Assembly: GCF_000786205.1 (NCBI RefSeq)
Contig: NZ_JROH01000008.1
Span: 109,994-173,993, forward strand
Origin: Sphingomonas sp. 37zxx
Lineage (GTDB): Bacteria; Pseudomonadota; Alphaproteobacteria; Sphingomonadales; Sphingomonadaceae
DNA: 64,000 nucleotides
Direction: 5' to 3'
Shown here: one piece after another, positions 1 through 8,062 of the stretch
How the letters are laid out: every line of letters begins with the position of its first letter
Position numbering within the stretch: position 1 is the first letter of the stretch
Made by a program: the position numbers and the translations under genes
Notes under the pieces: model-generated
What the model was told of the DNA's origin: nothing
The model's input: only the letters and a program-made list of their open reading frames with translations
Databases searched by the model: none

Positions 1-1340
1 CCAAGGCGCTGAGCTGTCCGTCGTGCGGCGGTACGCTCGCGGTGCGCGCCGCGGGCTATACCGTGACGATCGCGTGCCAATATTGTTCGAGCATCCTCGA
101 CGTGTCGCAGCCAGACGTGAAGCTGGTCACGCAATATCGCGAAGCAGTGGCGCGGCTGGAGATACCGCTGGGCACGCGCGGCACGCTGCGCGGCATTGAA
201 TGGGAAGCGATCGGCTATCTGGCGCGGAGCGAGCGCGGCCAATATGGCTGGGAGGAATATCTCCTCTTCAACCCCTATCACGGCTATCGCTGGCTGATCG
301 CCAATCGCGGCGGCTGGAGCTTTGGCGAGCAATTGACGGTGGTGCCCGGCCATGACGGCGGCATCATGCTGGGGGGGCAGCGCTATCAGCCCTTCTTCGC
401 CGATGGCACCGCACAAGTGGATTATGTCGTCGGCGAATTTTACTGGCGGGTGAAGCGCGGCGAGACGGTGCGCACCGATGATTGGGTCCGCCCGGGCTTC
501 ATGCTGTCGCGCGAGGCCGACGACCGCGAAGTGAGCTGGTCGCTGTCCGAATTGCTCGATCCACAGGAAATGAAGGCGTTCGGGGTCACCGCCAACCCCC
601 ATCCTTCACCGCCGCTGCCGCACCAGCCTTCGCCGCATATCGGCTTTCTGAAGCAGGGGCTGTTCGTCGCCTTGGCCGCGATCATGCTGTTGCTGGGGGT
701 GGCGATCTTCAGCGGCGGCGGGGGAATCGTGTTCACCGGCGCCGCACCGATCGCCGCCGATGGCAGCGAGCAGGAAGCAACGCTTGGCCCCTTCACGCTG
801 CCCAACGCGCGCCAGGGGGTGAAGATCGAGACCAGCGTGCCGGCGCTGTCGAACGGCTGGGTCGATATCAATTATGCGCTGGTCAATCGCTTCGACCAGA
901 AAGCCTATACCGCGTCGAAGGCGGCCGAGGCCTATTCGGGGCGCGATAGCGACGGCAGTTGGAGCGAGGGATCGCGAAGCACCGGCGCGAGCTTTGCCGC
1001 AGTGCCGGCGGGCAAGTATGACCTGATCGTGTCGTATCGCGGCAATGTGTGGGTCGATCCCACGGCACCGTTGAACAGCGGATCGAACCCTGGCGATTTC
1101 TTCAGCGGCGGCGGGGCGACGGTTCAGCCCGATGCCCCCGACTGGCGACGCGGCGGCAATTTTCAGCCGCAACTCGACATCAGCGTGCGAACCACCCGGT
1201 TCCAGGGCGGGGTATTGCTGTTGGGGTTGATCCTGATCGCGATACCGCTGTTATTCGCCGCGCTGCGCCACGCCGCGTTCGAAACCGCGCGCAAGGGCGA
1301 AAGCGATTTCGCCCCCGTGCTGAGCGATGAGGAAGACTGA
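1..1340 (+). CDS. DUF4178 zinc-ribbon membrane protein (5' end off window)
   Basis: The gene is open at the left edge: the reading frame continues upstream of base 3, so the start codon lies outside the window. The first visible residues carry a zinc ribbon, with CPSC at visible residues 5-8 and CQYC at 25-28. A DUF4178-like beta-rich region follows over about residues 40-190. There are two hydrophobic membrane segments, one around residues 215-238 (after a Pro/His-rich linker) and one near the C terminus (about 400-425). The loop between them has a Gly/Ser-rich tract. It is the first visible gene of an operon with DUF350, a spermidine synthase and SpeD. Family knowledge places DUF4178 and DUF350 near PspA-type and polyamine genes. 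Molecular function is unknown, and a role as zinc-binding membrane adaptor is inference. Confidence 0.82.
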   Translation, partial: KALSCPSCGGTLAVRAAGYTVTIACQYCSSILDVSQPDVKLVTQYREAVARLEIPLGTRGTLRGIEWEAIGYLARSERGQYGWEEYLLFNPYHGYRWLIANRGGWSFGEQLTVVPGHDGGIMLGGQRYQPFFADGTAQVDYVVGEFYWRVKRGETVRTDDWVRPGFMLSREADDREVSWSLSELLDPQEMKAFGVTANPHPSPPLPHQPSPHIGFLKQGLFVALAAIMLLLGVAIFSGGGGIVFTGAAPIAADGSEQEATLGPFTLPNARQGVKIETSVPALSNGWVDINYALVNRFDQKAYTASKAAEAYSGRDSDGSWSEGSRSTGASFAAVPAGKYDLIVSYRGNVWVDPTAPLNSGSNPGDFFSGGGATVQPDAPDWRRGGNFQPQLDISVRTTRFQGGVLLLGLILIAIPLLFAALRHAAFETARKGESDFAPVLSDEED

Positions 1341-1507
1341 TGCGGAGCGGCACCTTATTCTATGGCCTGTGGTGCGCCGGGATCGCGGCGGCATTCCTGT
1401 TCGCGACCAATTATGCCTGGTCGCCCTTTGCCGATGCCAGCCGCCCGGTGCAGGGCACGCGCACCGGCGGTGGTGGCGGCATCATCTTCATTCCCACGCA
1501 TAAATAA
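1340..1507 (+). CDS. Small single-pass membrane protein of the polyamine operon
   Basis: This 55-residue gene starts at an ATG that overlaps the stop codon of the DUF4178 gene (TGATG). The peptide has one membrane segment, about residues 5-25 (LFYGLWCAGIAAAFLFATNY). A short polar stretch follows, then a glycine run (TGGGGG) and a hydrophobic end, IIFIPTHK. It is packed between DUF4178 and DUF350 with only 12 bases to the next start, so it is almost certainly translated with them. I do not recognise a family. The translational coupling and lack of any other use of this gap are the main support. Confidence 0.7.
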   Translation: MRSGTLFYGLWCAGIAAAFLFATNYAWSPFADASRPVQGTRTGGGGGIIFIPTHK

Positions 1508-1519
1508 GGGACACGACAC

Positions 1520-1732
1520 ATGGTCACGACAATCCCCGTCCTGCTCAACACGTTGCTCTATGCCGGCATTGGCATGCTGGTTTTCGGGGTTGGCTTCTGG
1601 GTGCTCGACAAGCTGACGCCGGGCCAATTGTGGAACGAGATTCACGACCAGCGCAATATCGGCGTCGCGATCGTGACGGCGGCGATGGCGCTCGGCCTGG
1701 CGCTGATCATCGCTGCGGCAATTCATGGCTGA
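1520..1732 (+). CDS. DUF350 domain membrane protein
   Basis: This 70-residue protein has two membrane helices, about residues 5-28 and 46-68. They are joined by a loop with LDKLTPGQLWNEI, the signature layout of DUF350 proteins (E. coli YjfL is a longer relative). DUF350 proteins are small inner-membrane proteins of unknown biochemical activity. They are repeatedly found with PspA-like proteins and with polyamine or ATP-grasp enzymes, as in the E. coli yjfIJKLMC cluster. Here the gene's 3' end overlaps the spermidine synthase start by 8 bases, so the two are translationally coupled. A stop-flanked start with GGGACACGACACATG gives only a modest ribosome-binding site. Confidence 0.85.
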   Translation: MVTTIPVLLNTLLYAGIGMLVFGVGFWVLDKLTPGQLWNEIHDQRNIGVAIVTAAMALGLALIIAAAIHG

Positions 1733-3257
1733 TGTGGACCCCGCCTCGCCGCGCACCAAGCTGACGGCACCGGCGGGGGCATTATTGGTCTCGGCCTTTG
1801 TCGTCGCGACTTGCGGGCTGATCTACGAACTGCTGGCATCGACGATCGCCAGCTATCTGCTGGGCGACAGCGTTACCCAATTTTCGACCGTCATCGGCAG
1901 CTATTTGTTCGCGATGGGAATCGGTAGCTGGTGCTCACGCTATGTGAAGCGCGGCGAGTTGCGGCTGTTCGTTCGCGTCGAATTGCTGATCGCGATCATC
2001 GGCGGCTGTTCGGCGGCGGCGTTGTTCCTGCTGTTCCCGCTGATCGATCATTTCCGCATCACCCTCTATGGCATCGTGCTGGCGATCGGATTTCTGGTCG
2101 GGCTAGAGATCCCGTTGCTGATCCGAATCCTCAAGGATTTCGACTTTCGCGAAGTCGTCTCCAGCGTCCTGACCTTCGATTATGTCGGCGCGCTGTTCGC
2201 GTCGTTGCTTTTCCCGCTGGTGCTGATGCCGCATCTGGGGATGATCCGCACCGGTTTCCTGTTCGGCTTCGCCAATGCAGCGGTCGCGCTTGCGGTGCTG
2301 TTCGCGCTGCCACGCGCGAGCGGGTTGCGCGGGGAAAAGATCGCGGCGGTGGTGATTCTGGCGGCGCTGGCGGCGGGGTTCTTCGCGTCTGACCGGTTGC
2401 AACGGATGGGCGAGGTTGCGGGCTATGGCGAACCGATCATCTACGCCAAGTCGAGCCGGTTCCAGCGAATCGTGCTCACCCGCCGCGACGACGATCTTCG
2501 GCTGTACCTCAACGGCAATCTGCAATTCTCGTCGCGCGACGAATATCGCTATCACGAGGCGCTGGTGCATCCCGCGCTCGGGCGTGTCAGCAATCCGCGC
2601 AACGTGCTGATCCTAGGCGGCGGCGATGGCCTCGCGGCGCGTGAGGTGTTTCGCTATCCCAGTGTCGAGAAGGTGACGTTGGTCGATCTCGACGGCGCGA
2701 TGACCGGGCTGTTTCGCCAAACCGGCACGCTGGCGCGGATGAACCAGGGGTCACTGTCCGATCCGCGCATGACCGTGATCAACGACGACGGCTTTCGCTG
2801 GGTGCGGGAGGCGACCGATCGCTATGACGCGATCATCGTCGATTTCCCCGATCCGGTCGATTATTCGGTGGGCAAGCTCTATACTGAAAGCTTCTATAAC
2901 CAGGTCCGCCGGCTGCTTGCTCCCGGCGCGATGATGGTGGTGCAAAGCACCTCGCCGCTGATCGCACCCGATGCTTATTGGACCGTAGCAACGACGCTAG
3001 AGGCGGCGGGTTTCGTGACGCGCGGCTATCACGCCTATGTGCCGAGCTTCGGCGAATGGGGTTTCCTGCTCGCCGCCAACCGTCCGATCCCGGTCGAGGC
3101 GAATTTTCCGAAGGGTCGCTTCCTGACCGCCGAGGTCGAGCGGCAGCTTTACCAATTTCCGCCCGACATGGCGCGCCGCCCTACGCAAGTGAACCGGCTC
3201 GACAACCAGGTGCTGGTGCGCGAGTTCGATCGCGCGTGGAGCCGCTATGAAGGCTGA
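1725..3257 (+). CDS. Membrane-fused spermidine synthase (polyamine aminopropyltransferase)
   Basis: This 510-residue protein has two halves. Residues about 15-225 contain roughly seven hydrophobic membrane segments. Residues about 235-490 form a spermidine-synthase Rossmann domain. The expected catalytic motifs are visible: NGNLQFSSRDEYRYHE (263-278), the nucleotide-binding loop GGGDG (298-302), the acidic DLD after it (321-323), DDG (354-356) and the DxxDP-type motif DFPDP (373-377) followed by LYTESFY. The family transfers the aminopropyl group of decarboxylated AdoMet to an amine. The same operon encodes the AdoMet decarboxylase that would supply that donor. Orientation in the membrane and the acceptor are unknown; putrescine, another amine or a lipid are all possible. 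The gene overlaps DUF350 upstream and the FAD enzyme downstream by 11 bases. Confidence 0.93.
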   Translation: MADVDPASPRTKLTAPAGALLVSAFVVATCGLIYELLASTIASYLLGDSVTQFSTVIGSYLFAMGIGSWCSRYVKRGELRLFVRVELLIAIIGGCSAAALFLLFPLIDHFRITLYGIVLAIGFLVGLEIPLLIRILKDFDFREVVSSVLTFDYVGALFASLLFPLVLMPHLGMIRTGFLFGFANAAVALAVLFALPRASGLRGEKIAAVVILAALAAGFFASDRLQRMGEVAGYGEPIIYAKSSRFQRIVLTRRDDDLRLYLNGNLQFSSRDEYRYHEALVHPALGRVSNPRNVLILGGGDGLAAREVFRYPSVEKVTLVDLDGAMTGLFRQTGTLARMNQGSLSDPRMTVINDDGFRWVREATDRYDAIIVDFPDPVDYSVGKLYTESFYNQVRRLLAPGAMMVVQSTSPLIAPDAYWTVATTLEAAGFVTRGYHAYVPSFGEWGFLLAANRPIPVEANFPKGRFLTAEVERQLYQFPPDMARRPTQVNRLDNQVLVREFDRAWSRYEG

Positions 3258-4857
3258 TCGGCGCACTTTTCTGGGGGTAGGCGCGGGTGCGGTCGCAGCG
3301 GCGGGGGCAGGCGCTGCCTATGCGTTTCGCGAGCCAGCATTGCCGCAGGGGGCGCTGCTGGGGGCCGATCTCGAACGCGGGCATCGGCTGCGTAAAGGCG
3401 GCTTTCCTGCGCCGACGATGTTCGACGATGCAGGCATCGTCATCGCCGGCGGCGGGGTTGCCGGGCTGGCGGCGGGATGGGTGCTCAACGAGGCAGGCTA
3501 TCGCGATTTCCGGCTGCTCGAGCTGGAGGACGTCGCGGGCGGCAATGCGCGGTCGGGACGCAATGCGGTGTCGGCCTATCCGCTCGGCGCGCATTATCTG
3601 CCGATCGCCAATGTCGAGGCACGCGCGCTGCATAAGCTGTTGACCCGGCTGGGGATCATCACTGGCGAGCAGGACGGATTGCCGGTCTATGACCCGCAGC
3701 AGCTTTGCGCCGATCTGCAGGAGCGGTTGTTCTGGCGCGGGCGCTGGCATGAGGGGCTGGTGCCCACCACCGGGCTGACGGCTGAGGATCAACGCCAGCT
3801 TGTGGGCTTCGGTGCCGAAATGGCGGCGTTCTCGGCGGCGACGGGCAGCGACGGGCGCCCCGCTTTCGCAACGCCGATCGCGTATAGTTCGGGGGACGCG
3901 CAGTGGCGATCGCTCGACCGGATCGGCTTCGGGCAATGGCTCGACGAGCGCGGCTACACGTCGCCGGTGCTGCGCGCGCATGTCCGCTATGCGACGCGCG
4001 ACGATTACGGGACTGAGCCCGAGGATGTGTCCGCCTGGGCGGGCATCCATTATTTCGCGGGACGGCGCGGCCATGCGGCGGGTGATGCCGGGGATAATGT
4101 GCTGACCTGGCCGGGGGGCAATGGGCGGCTGACCCAGGCGATGGCGGCGGCGTTCCCGGACAACATCGCGACCGGGCGGATCGTCCATGCGATCGAGCGG
4201 CAGGGCGACGGCGCGTTCCATGTCGATCATTTCGACGTCGGTGAGGGCGTCACCTACCGCACGCGGGCGGCAGCGGTGATCGCCGCGATGCCGTTGTTCG
4301 TCGCCAAACGAATTTGCGCCGAACTGCCCGATACGGCTGCGTGCAGCTATGCCCCGTGGCTGGTCGCCAACATCACCGTGTCGCGGCTGCCCGGCGGCGC
4401 GGGCGTGCCGCTCGCCTGGGACAATGTGTCGACCACCAGCGAATCGCTGGGCTATGTCGTCGCCACCCACCAGTCGCGCGCGCTGGGCGCCGAAAGCGTG
4501 CTGAGCTGGTATCTGCCGCTGTCGAACATGACGCCCGCCAATGGCCGCCGGCTGCTGCTCGAACGGCCAGCCGATGAATGGAAGCGGATCGTGCGCGACG
4601 ATTTGCTGGCGATGCATCCCGACATGGCCGATGCGATCACCGGGATCGAATTATGGCGCTGGGGGCATGCGATGGCGCGTCCGGTGCCGGGCTATGTCTG
4701 GGGCGCGGCAAAGACGTTCGCGCCCGAGCCGCCGCTCTACCTTGCGCATAGCGACCTGTCGGGGCTGTCGATCTTCGAGGAAGCGCACTATCACGGCACC
4801 CGCGCTGCCGAGGCTGCGATGGCGCGGATTGGCCACGCGCATGAGGCGTTGACATGA
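3247..4857 (+). CDS. Tat-exported FAD-dependent amine-oxidase-like oxidoreductase
   Basis: The 536-residue product begins with a twin-arginine signal (RRTFLG at 5-10) and an Ala/Gly-rich hydrophobic core, so a folded, cofactor-loaded enzyme should be exported to the periplasm. After it comes a dinucleotide-binding fold: IVIAGGGVAGLAAG (64-77), an acidic strand end LLELE, and GGNARSG (98-104), the GGxxRSG pattern of flavin amine oxidases and phytoene-desaturase-type enzymes. The C terminus carries the usual closing region (SDLSGLSIFEEA). Placement between spermidine synthase and SpeD suggests that a polyamine or aminopropylated product is the substrate, but this is inference. Its start lies 11 bases inside the preceding gene, and its end overlaps speD as ATGA. 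Confidence 0.88.
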   Translation: MKADRRTFLGVGAGAVAAAGAGAAYAFREPALPQGALLGADLERGHRLRKGGFPAPTMFDDAGIVIAGGGVAGLAAGWVLNEAGYRDFRLLELEDVAGGNARSGRNAVSAYPLGAHYLPIANVEARALHKLLTRLGIITGEQDGLPVYDPQQLCADLQERLFWRGRWHEGLVPTTGLTAEDQRQLVGFGAEMAAFSAATGSDGRPAFATPIAYSSGDAQWRSLDRIGFGQWLDERGYTSPVLRAHVRYATRDDYGTEPEDVSAWAGIHYFAGRRGHAAGDAGDNVLTWPGGNGRLTQAMAAAFPDNIATGRIVHAIERQGDGAFHVDHFDVGEGVTYRTRAAAVIAAMPLFVAKRICAELPDTAACSYAPWLVANITVSRLPGGAGVPLAWDNVSTTSESLGYVVATHQSRALGAESVLSWYLPLSNMTPANGRRLLLERPADEWKRIVRDDLLAMHPDMADAITGIELWRWGHAMARPVPGYVWGAAKTFAPEPPLYLAHSDLSGLSIFEEAHYHGTRAAEAAMARIGHAHEALT

Positions 4858-5231
4858 TCCCCCCCTATGACGGCCGCCACCTGATCGCCGACCTGCATGA
4901 TTGCAGTCGGCTAGACGATCTGACGCTGGTCGAAGCGGCACTGCGGGATGGGGCGGCGGCGGCGGGAGCGACGGTGCTCGACGTGCGGCTGCATGCGTTC
5001 GGGCCGGGGCAGGGGGTGACCGGGGTGGCGCTGCTCGCCGAATCGCACATCTCGATCCATAGCTGGCCCGAGCATGGCTATGCCGCGATCGACATTTTCC
5101 TGTGCGGGCGGCGCTGCGATCCGCAGGCAGCGCTGGCGGTGATCGTCGCGGCGCTGCGTGGGCGGGTGGCGAGCGAGACGGTGATTGCGCGGGGCTTTGG
5201 GGTTGTACCTGCGCTGGATGGTGTTGCGTAG
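4854..5231 (+). CDS. speD: S-adenosylmethionine decarboxylase proenzyme (SpeD, short class)
   Basis: This 125-residue protein matches the short prokaryotic pyruvoyl-dependent AdoMet decarboxylase. The self-processing site is the Glu-Ser pair at 63-64 in LAESHISIHSW; cleavage there would make a pyruvoyl group on Ser64. His69 and Cys84 (DIFLCG) occupy the positions of the processing His and the proton-donor Cys known in the Thermotoga enzyme. The product, decarboxylated AdoMet, is the donor for the spermidine synthase two genes upstream. The start overlaps the previous stop (ATGA). It is the last gene of the operon; the next gene is convergent. Confidence 0.95.
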   Translation: MIPPYDGRHLIADLHDCSRLDDLTLVEAALRDGAAAAGATVLDVRLHAFGPGQGVTGVALLAESHISIHSWPEHGYAAIDIFLCGRRCDPQAALAVIVAALRGRVASETVIARGFGVVPALDGVA

Positions 5232-5233
5232 CC

Positions 5234-5315
5234 GCTGAGCTTGTCGAAGCGGCGTATCGAAGCAGCCGTCCGCTTGGGGCAATGTCCTTCGATACGGGTC
5301 TTCGCCTTCGCTCAG
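5234..5315. repeat. REP-like imperfect inverted repeat between convergent genes
   Basis: The short gap between speD and the convergent histidine kinase holds nested inverted arms. GCTGAGC (5234-5240) faces GCTCAGC near 5309-5315, and GTATCGAAG (5254-5262) faces CTTCGATAC (5287-5295). The words GAGCTTGTCGAAG and TTCGCTCAG recur between genes in many sphingomonad genomes as short repetitive extragenic elements. It probably also ends transcription from both sides. There is no T-run, so it is not a textbook terminator. Confidence 0.6.
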
Positions 5316-5335
5316 CCCCTACTCAGGACGAACGG

Positions 5336-7942
5336 TCATCCACGCCTCTCGCCCGCCAGCGCGGCATTCGCCTCGCGCAGCCGCGCGGCGGTGTAGGGCT
5401 TTTCGATGATCGCGACATAGCGGTCGTCGGCATAGCGCTCGACCAGTGCCGGGTCGGGGCCGTCGGAGGCGATCAGGATTGCCAGGCAACGATGCTGCGC
5501 GCGCAATTCAGCGACCAGCGCTTCGGCAAGCTCGGCATCGATGACGACAAAGGCATAGTCGCCGCGCGCCGCGCGCACCTTGCCCAGCGCCTCGCCGGCG
5601 GTCGCTGCGCCTTCGGACGGGACGCCTGAACTCGCCAGCGCCTCGACCGCAAGCCCGCGTACCTGATCGTCGCCCTCGACGACCAGCACGCGCTCGCTTC
5701 GCCCCCGATCCAGCACATCGCGAACGGTGCGCGCGAGCGTTTCGAAGCTGAACGGCTTGCCGATCATCTCGACACCGGGATCGAGCCGCCCGCCATGCAC
5801 GATCGCGTTGCGGGTATAGCCCGAGGTGTAGAGCACGCGCAGGTCATGCTGGATCGCCTGCGCCGCCTCGGCGACTTCGCGCCCCGACATGCCGGGCATC
5901 ACTACGTCGGTGAAGAGCAGGTCGACGGGCACGTCCTGGCGTTCGAGCAGTCGGATCGCCGAGGGGCCGTCATGCGCCTCGAGCACGCGATAGCCCAGTT
6001 CGCGCAGGCATTCGACGGTATAGGCGCGGACGTCGTCATCGTCCTCGCAAACCAGCACCGTCTCGCGCCGGACGCTGGGCTCCAGCCCGGTTGCAGGGGC
6101 AGGTTCGGGTTCGATCGTCACGTCGCGCAGCAGGCGGGGCAGATACAGCTTGATCGTCGTGCCTTCCCCCACCTCCGAATAAATCTTCACATGGCCGCCC
6201 GATTGCTTGACGAAGCCATAGACCATCGAAAGCCCGAGGCCGGTGCCCTTGCCGACTTCCTTGGTGGTGAAGAAGGGTTCGAACGCGCGCTGCACCTGGT
6301 CGGGCGCCATGCCGCAGCCGGTGTCGGTGACGCACACCATGACATAGCTGCCCGGCGCTACTTCGGCATGTTGCGCCGAATAGGGTTCGTCGAGATTGGC
6401 GTTGGCGGTTTCGATCGTCAGCTTGCCGCCATCAGGCATCGCATCGCGCGCGTTGACCGCCAGGTTGAGGATCGCGCTCTCAAGCTGGTGCGGGTCGGCC
6501 TCGGTACGCCACAGGCCAGGGGTAGTGACCGTTTCCAGCGCGACAGTCTCGCCAAGCGCGCGATTAAGCAGATCGGCCATCGACGTAATCAGCCGATCGA
6601 CGTCGATCGGCTTTGGCACCAATGGCTGGCGGCGCGAGAAGGCGAGCAGGCGCTGGGTAAGCGCGGCGGCGCGCTCGGCCCCCTTCATCGCCCCGTCTAG
6701 CGCGCGGGTGGCGCGCGGATCGTTGATCCCGGCGGCGGCGATGGCACGCTGGGTGATCCCGATATTCCCGGTGACGATCGTCAGCAAATTGTTGAAATCA
6801 TGTGCGATGCCGCCGGTGAGCTGGCCGACCGCCTCCATCTTTTGTGCCTGGCGAAGCGCCTCCTGCGCTAGCATCAGCTCCTCGGTGCGCGCCTGCACCC
6901 GTGCTTCTAGCGTTTCGTTGAAGTGGCGCAGCTGGTCGCGGGCGACCTTCAGCTCGTGGATGTCGGTGCAGGTGCCGAACCAGCGGGTGATCCGCCCGTC
7001 GCCGTCGCGCATGCACTGTGCCCGGCCCAATACCCAGCGATAGTCGCCGCTGTGATGGCGCAGGCGGTATTCGATCTCATAAGGTTCGCCGGTATCCAGG
7101 CTGTGCCGCCAGCGCTCACTGGCAATCGGCTGATCATCGGGGTGGAAGATCGCCTGCCAGCCATCGCCATCGGTCGATCCGCGTGGCACGCCGGTATATT
7201 CATACCAGCGGGCATTGTAATAATCGTGAAAGCCGTCGGGCTGGGTGGTCCAGATCATCTGGTCGATCGAATTGGCGATTGCCTCCATCCGTGTTTCGCT
7301 GGCTGCCAGGGCGGCCTCGATTCGGCGGCGATCGGTGAGCTCGCGCTGTGCGGCATGATAGAGCTGGGCATTGTCGATCGCGATTGCAGCCTGCCCGGCC
7401 AGGCTGACGATCAGCCGTTCCTCTTCGTCGCCGAATCGGGCAGGTTCGGGATGCCCGAGCAGGATGCCGCCCAACACCGCCCCCGATCGCCCGACCACCG
7501 GGACGGCAAGATAGCTTCGCACCGGCAGATGCCCGCTGGGCAATCCGTGGTGCGGCGAATTATGGCCATAGCGCGGATCGACCAGGACATCGTCAGACCG
7601 CACTACCTGATTGGCGAAGGTGGGCGCGAAAATCGCGGTCGCGCGCGGATGGCCCAGCCCCTCGAAATCCTCGCGGCGCGCGCCTGACAGCGTATAGAGC
7701 CCAAGGCTGCCGCTGCTTTCATCGATCAGATTGTGGAAATAGGCGGCATAGCAAGCGCCGGTCAGTGCCACGCTCGAATCGGTAACCTGCTGGACGATGC
7801 GTTCGCTGTCGAAATCGGCAAACAGCCCGGCCCCGGTCCGGCTAAGCACGTCGAGAATGGCCAGGTTGCCGGTCTTGGGCTGAGGCGGTTGAGGCAATAA
7901 AAATACTCTGCTCGCATTCGCCGGCGTGGGGCCGACGTTCAT
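5336..7942 (-). CDS. GAF-PAS hybrid sensor histidine kinase with two receiver domains
   Basis: Read from ATG 7942 the product has about 868 residues. In order it has a GAF domain (about 30-195), a PAS domain with the NARWYEYTG signature (about 218-335) and a coiled linker. A HisKA dimerisation box with phospho-acceptor His near 381 (GGIAHDFNN) follows, then an HATPase domain (N box NLAVNARDAM, G box DTGCGM, GKGTGLGL). Two receivers close the protein: the first is complete (CEDDDD, phospho-Asp in LFTDVVMPGMSG, Lys in IGKPF) and the second has a weaker acceptor region (VVIDAEL). No transmembrane segment is seen, so it is a cytosolic sensor. The frame stays open upstream through the tRNA-Ser gene; that part (starting MAEWSKAL) is tRNA sequence and was removed. 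An in-frame TTG a few codons on is an alternative start. No partner regulator is adjacent. Confidence 0.9.
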   Translation of the reverse strand: MNVGPTPANASRVFLLPQPPQPKTGNLAILDVLSRTGAGLFADFDSERIVQQVTDSSVALTGACYAAYFHNLIDESSGSLGLYTLSGARREDFEGLGHPRATAIFAPTFANQVVRSDDVLVDPRYGHNSPHHGLPSGHLPVRSYLAVPVVGRSGAVLGGILLGHPEPARFGDEEERLIVSLAGQAAIAIDNAQLYHAAQRELTDRRRIEAALAASETRMEAIANSIDQMIWTTQPDGFHDYYNARWYEYTGVPRGSTDGDGWQAIFHPDDQPIASERWRHSLDTGEPYEIEYRLRHHSGDYRWVLGRAQCMRDGDGRITRWFGTCTDIHELKVARDQLRHFNETLEARVQARTEELMLAQEALRQAQKMEAVGQLTGGIAHDFNNLLTIVTGNIGITQRAIAAAGINDPRATRALDGAMKGAERAAALTQRLLAFSRRQPLVPKPIDVDRLITSMADLLNRALGETVALETVTTPGLWRTEADPHQLESAILNLAVNARDAMPDGGKLTIETANANLDEPYSAQHAEVAPGSYVMVCVTDTGCGMAPDQVQRAFEPFFTTKEVGKGTGLGLSMVYGFVKQSGGHVKIYSEVGEGTTIKLYLPRLLRDVTIEPEPAPATGLEPSVRRETVLVCEDDDDVRAYTVECLRELGYRVLEAHDGPSAIRLLERQDVPVDLLFTDVVMPGMSGREVAEAAQAIQHDLRVLYTSGYTRNAIVHGGRLDPGVEMIGKPFSFETLARTVRDVLDRGRSERVLVVEGDDQVRGLAVEALASSGVPSEGAATAGEALGKVRAARGDYAFVVIDAELAEALVAELRAQHRCLAILIASDGPDPALVERYADDRYVAIIEKPYTAARLREANAALAGERRG

Positions 7943-7950
7943 CGGGTTGG

Positions 7951-8038
7951 CGGAGCGGGTGGGATTCGAACCCACGATGGGCTTTTGACCCATACTCACT
8001 TTCCAGGCGAGCGCCTTCGACCACTCGGCCACCGCTCC
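7951..8038 (-). tRNA. tRNA-Ser (anticodon GGA)
   Basis: On the minus strand the sequence folds as a class II tRNA. It has a 7-bp acceptor stem (GGAGCGG with CCGCTCC), a D-arm starting GGCCGAGTGG, an anticodon loop CTGGAAA with anticodon GGA (8002-8004), a long variable arm, and a T-arm with GGTTCGAATCC. The length of 88 bases without CCA is normal for serine tRNAs. The genomic sequence after the discriminator is CC rather than a clear encoded CCA. It would read UCC and UCU codons. It lies 8 bases upstream of the histidine kinase start on the same strand. Confidence 0.97.
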
Positions 8039-8062
8039 GCATACCCTTGGTGCAGAGGAGGC

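Noticed and set aside
3181..4617. A 478-codon minus-strand open frame opposite the FAD enzyme
   Set aside because: It is the antisense frame of a GC-rich gene. It has the Arg/His/Gln-rich composition of such shadows and no recognisable domain. The plus-strand frame has a Tat signal and FAD motifs.
7943..8032. N-terminal extension of the histidine kinase into tRNA-Ser
   Set aside because: The sequence is fully explained by the tRNA fold; the peptide is the usual artefact from translating tRNA-Ser.
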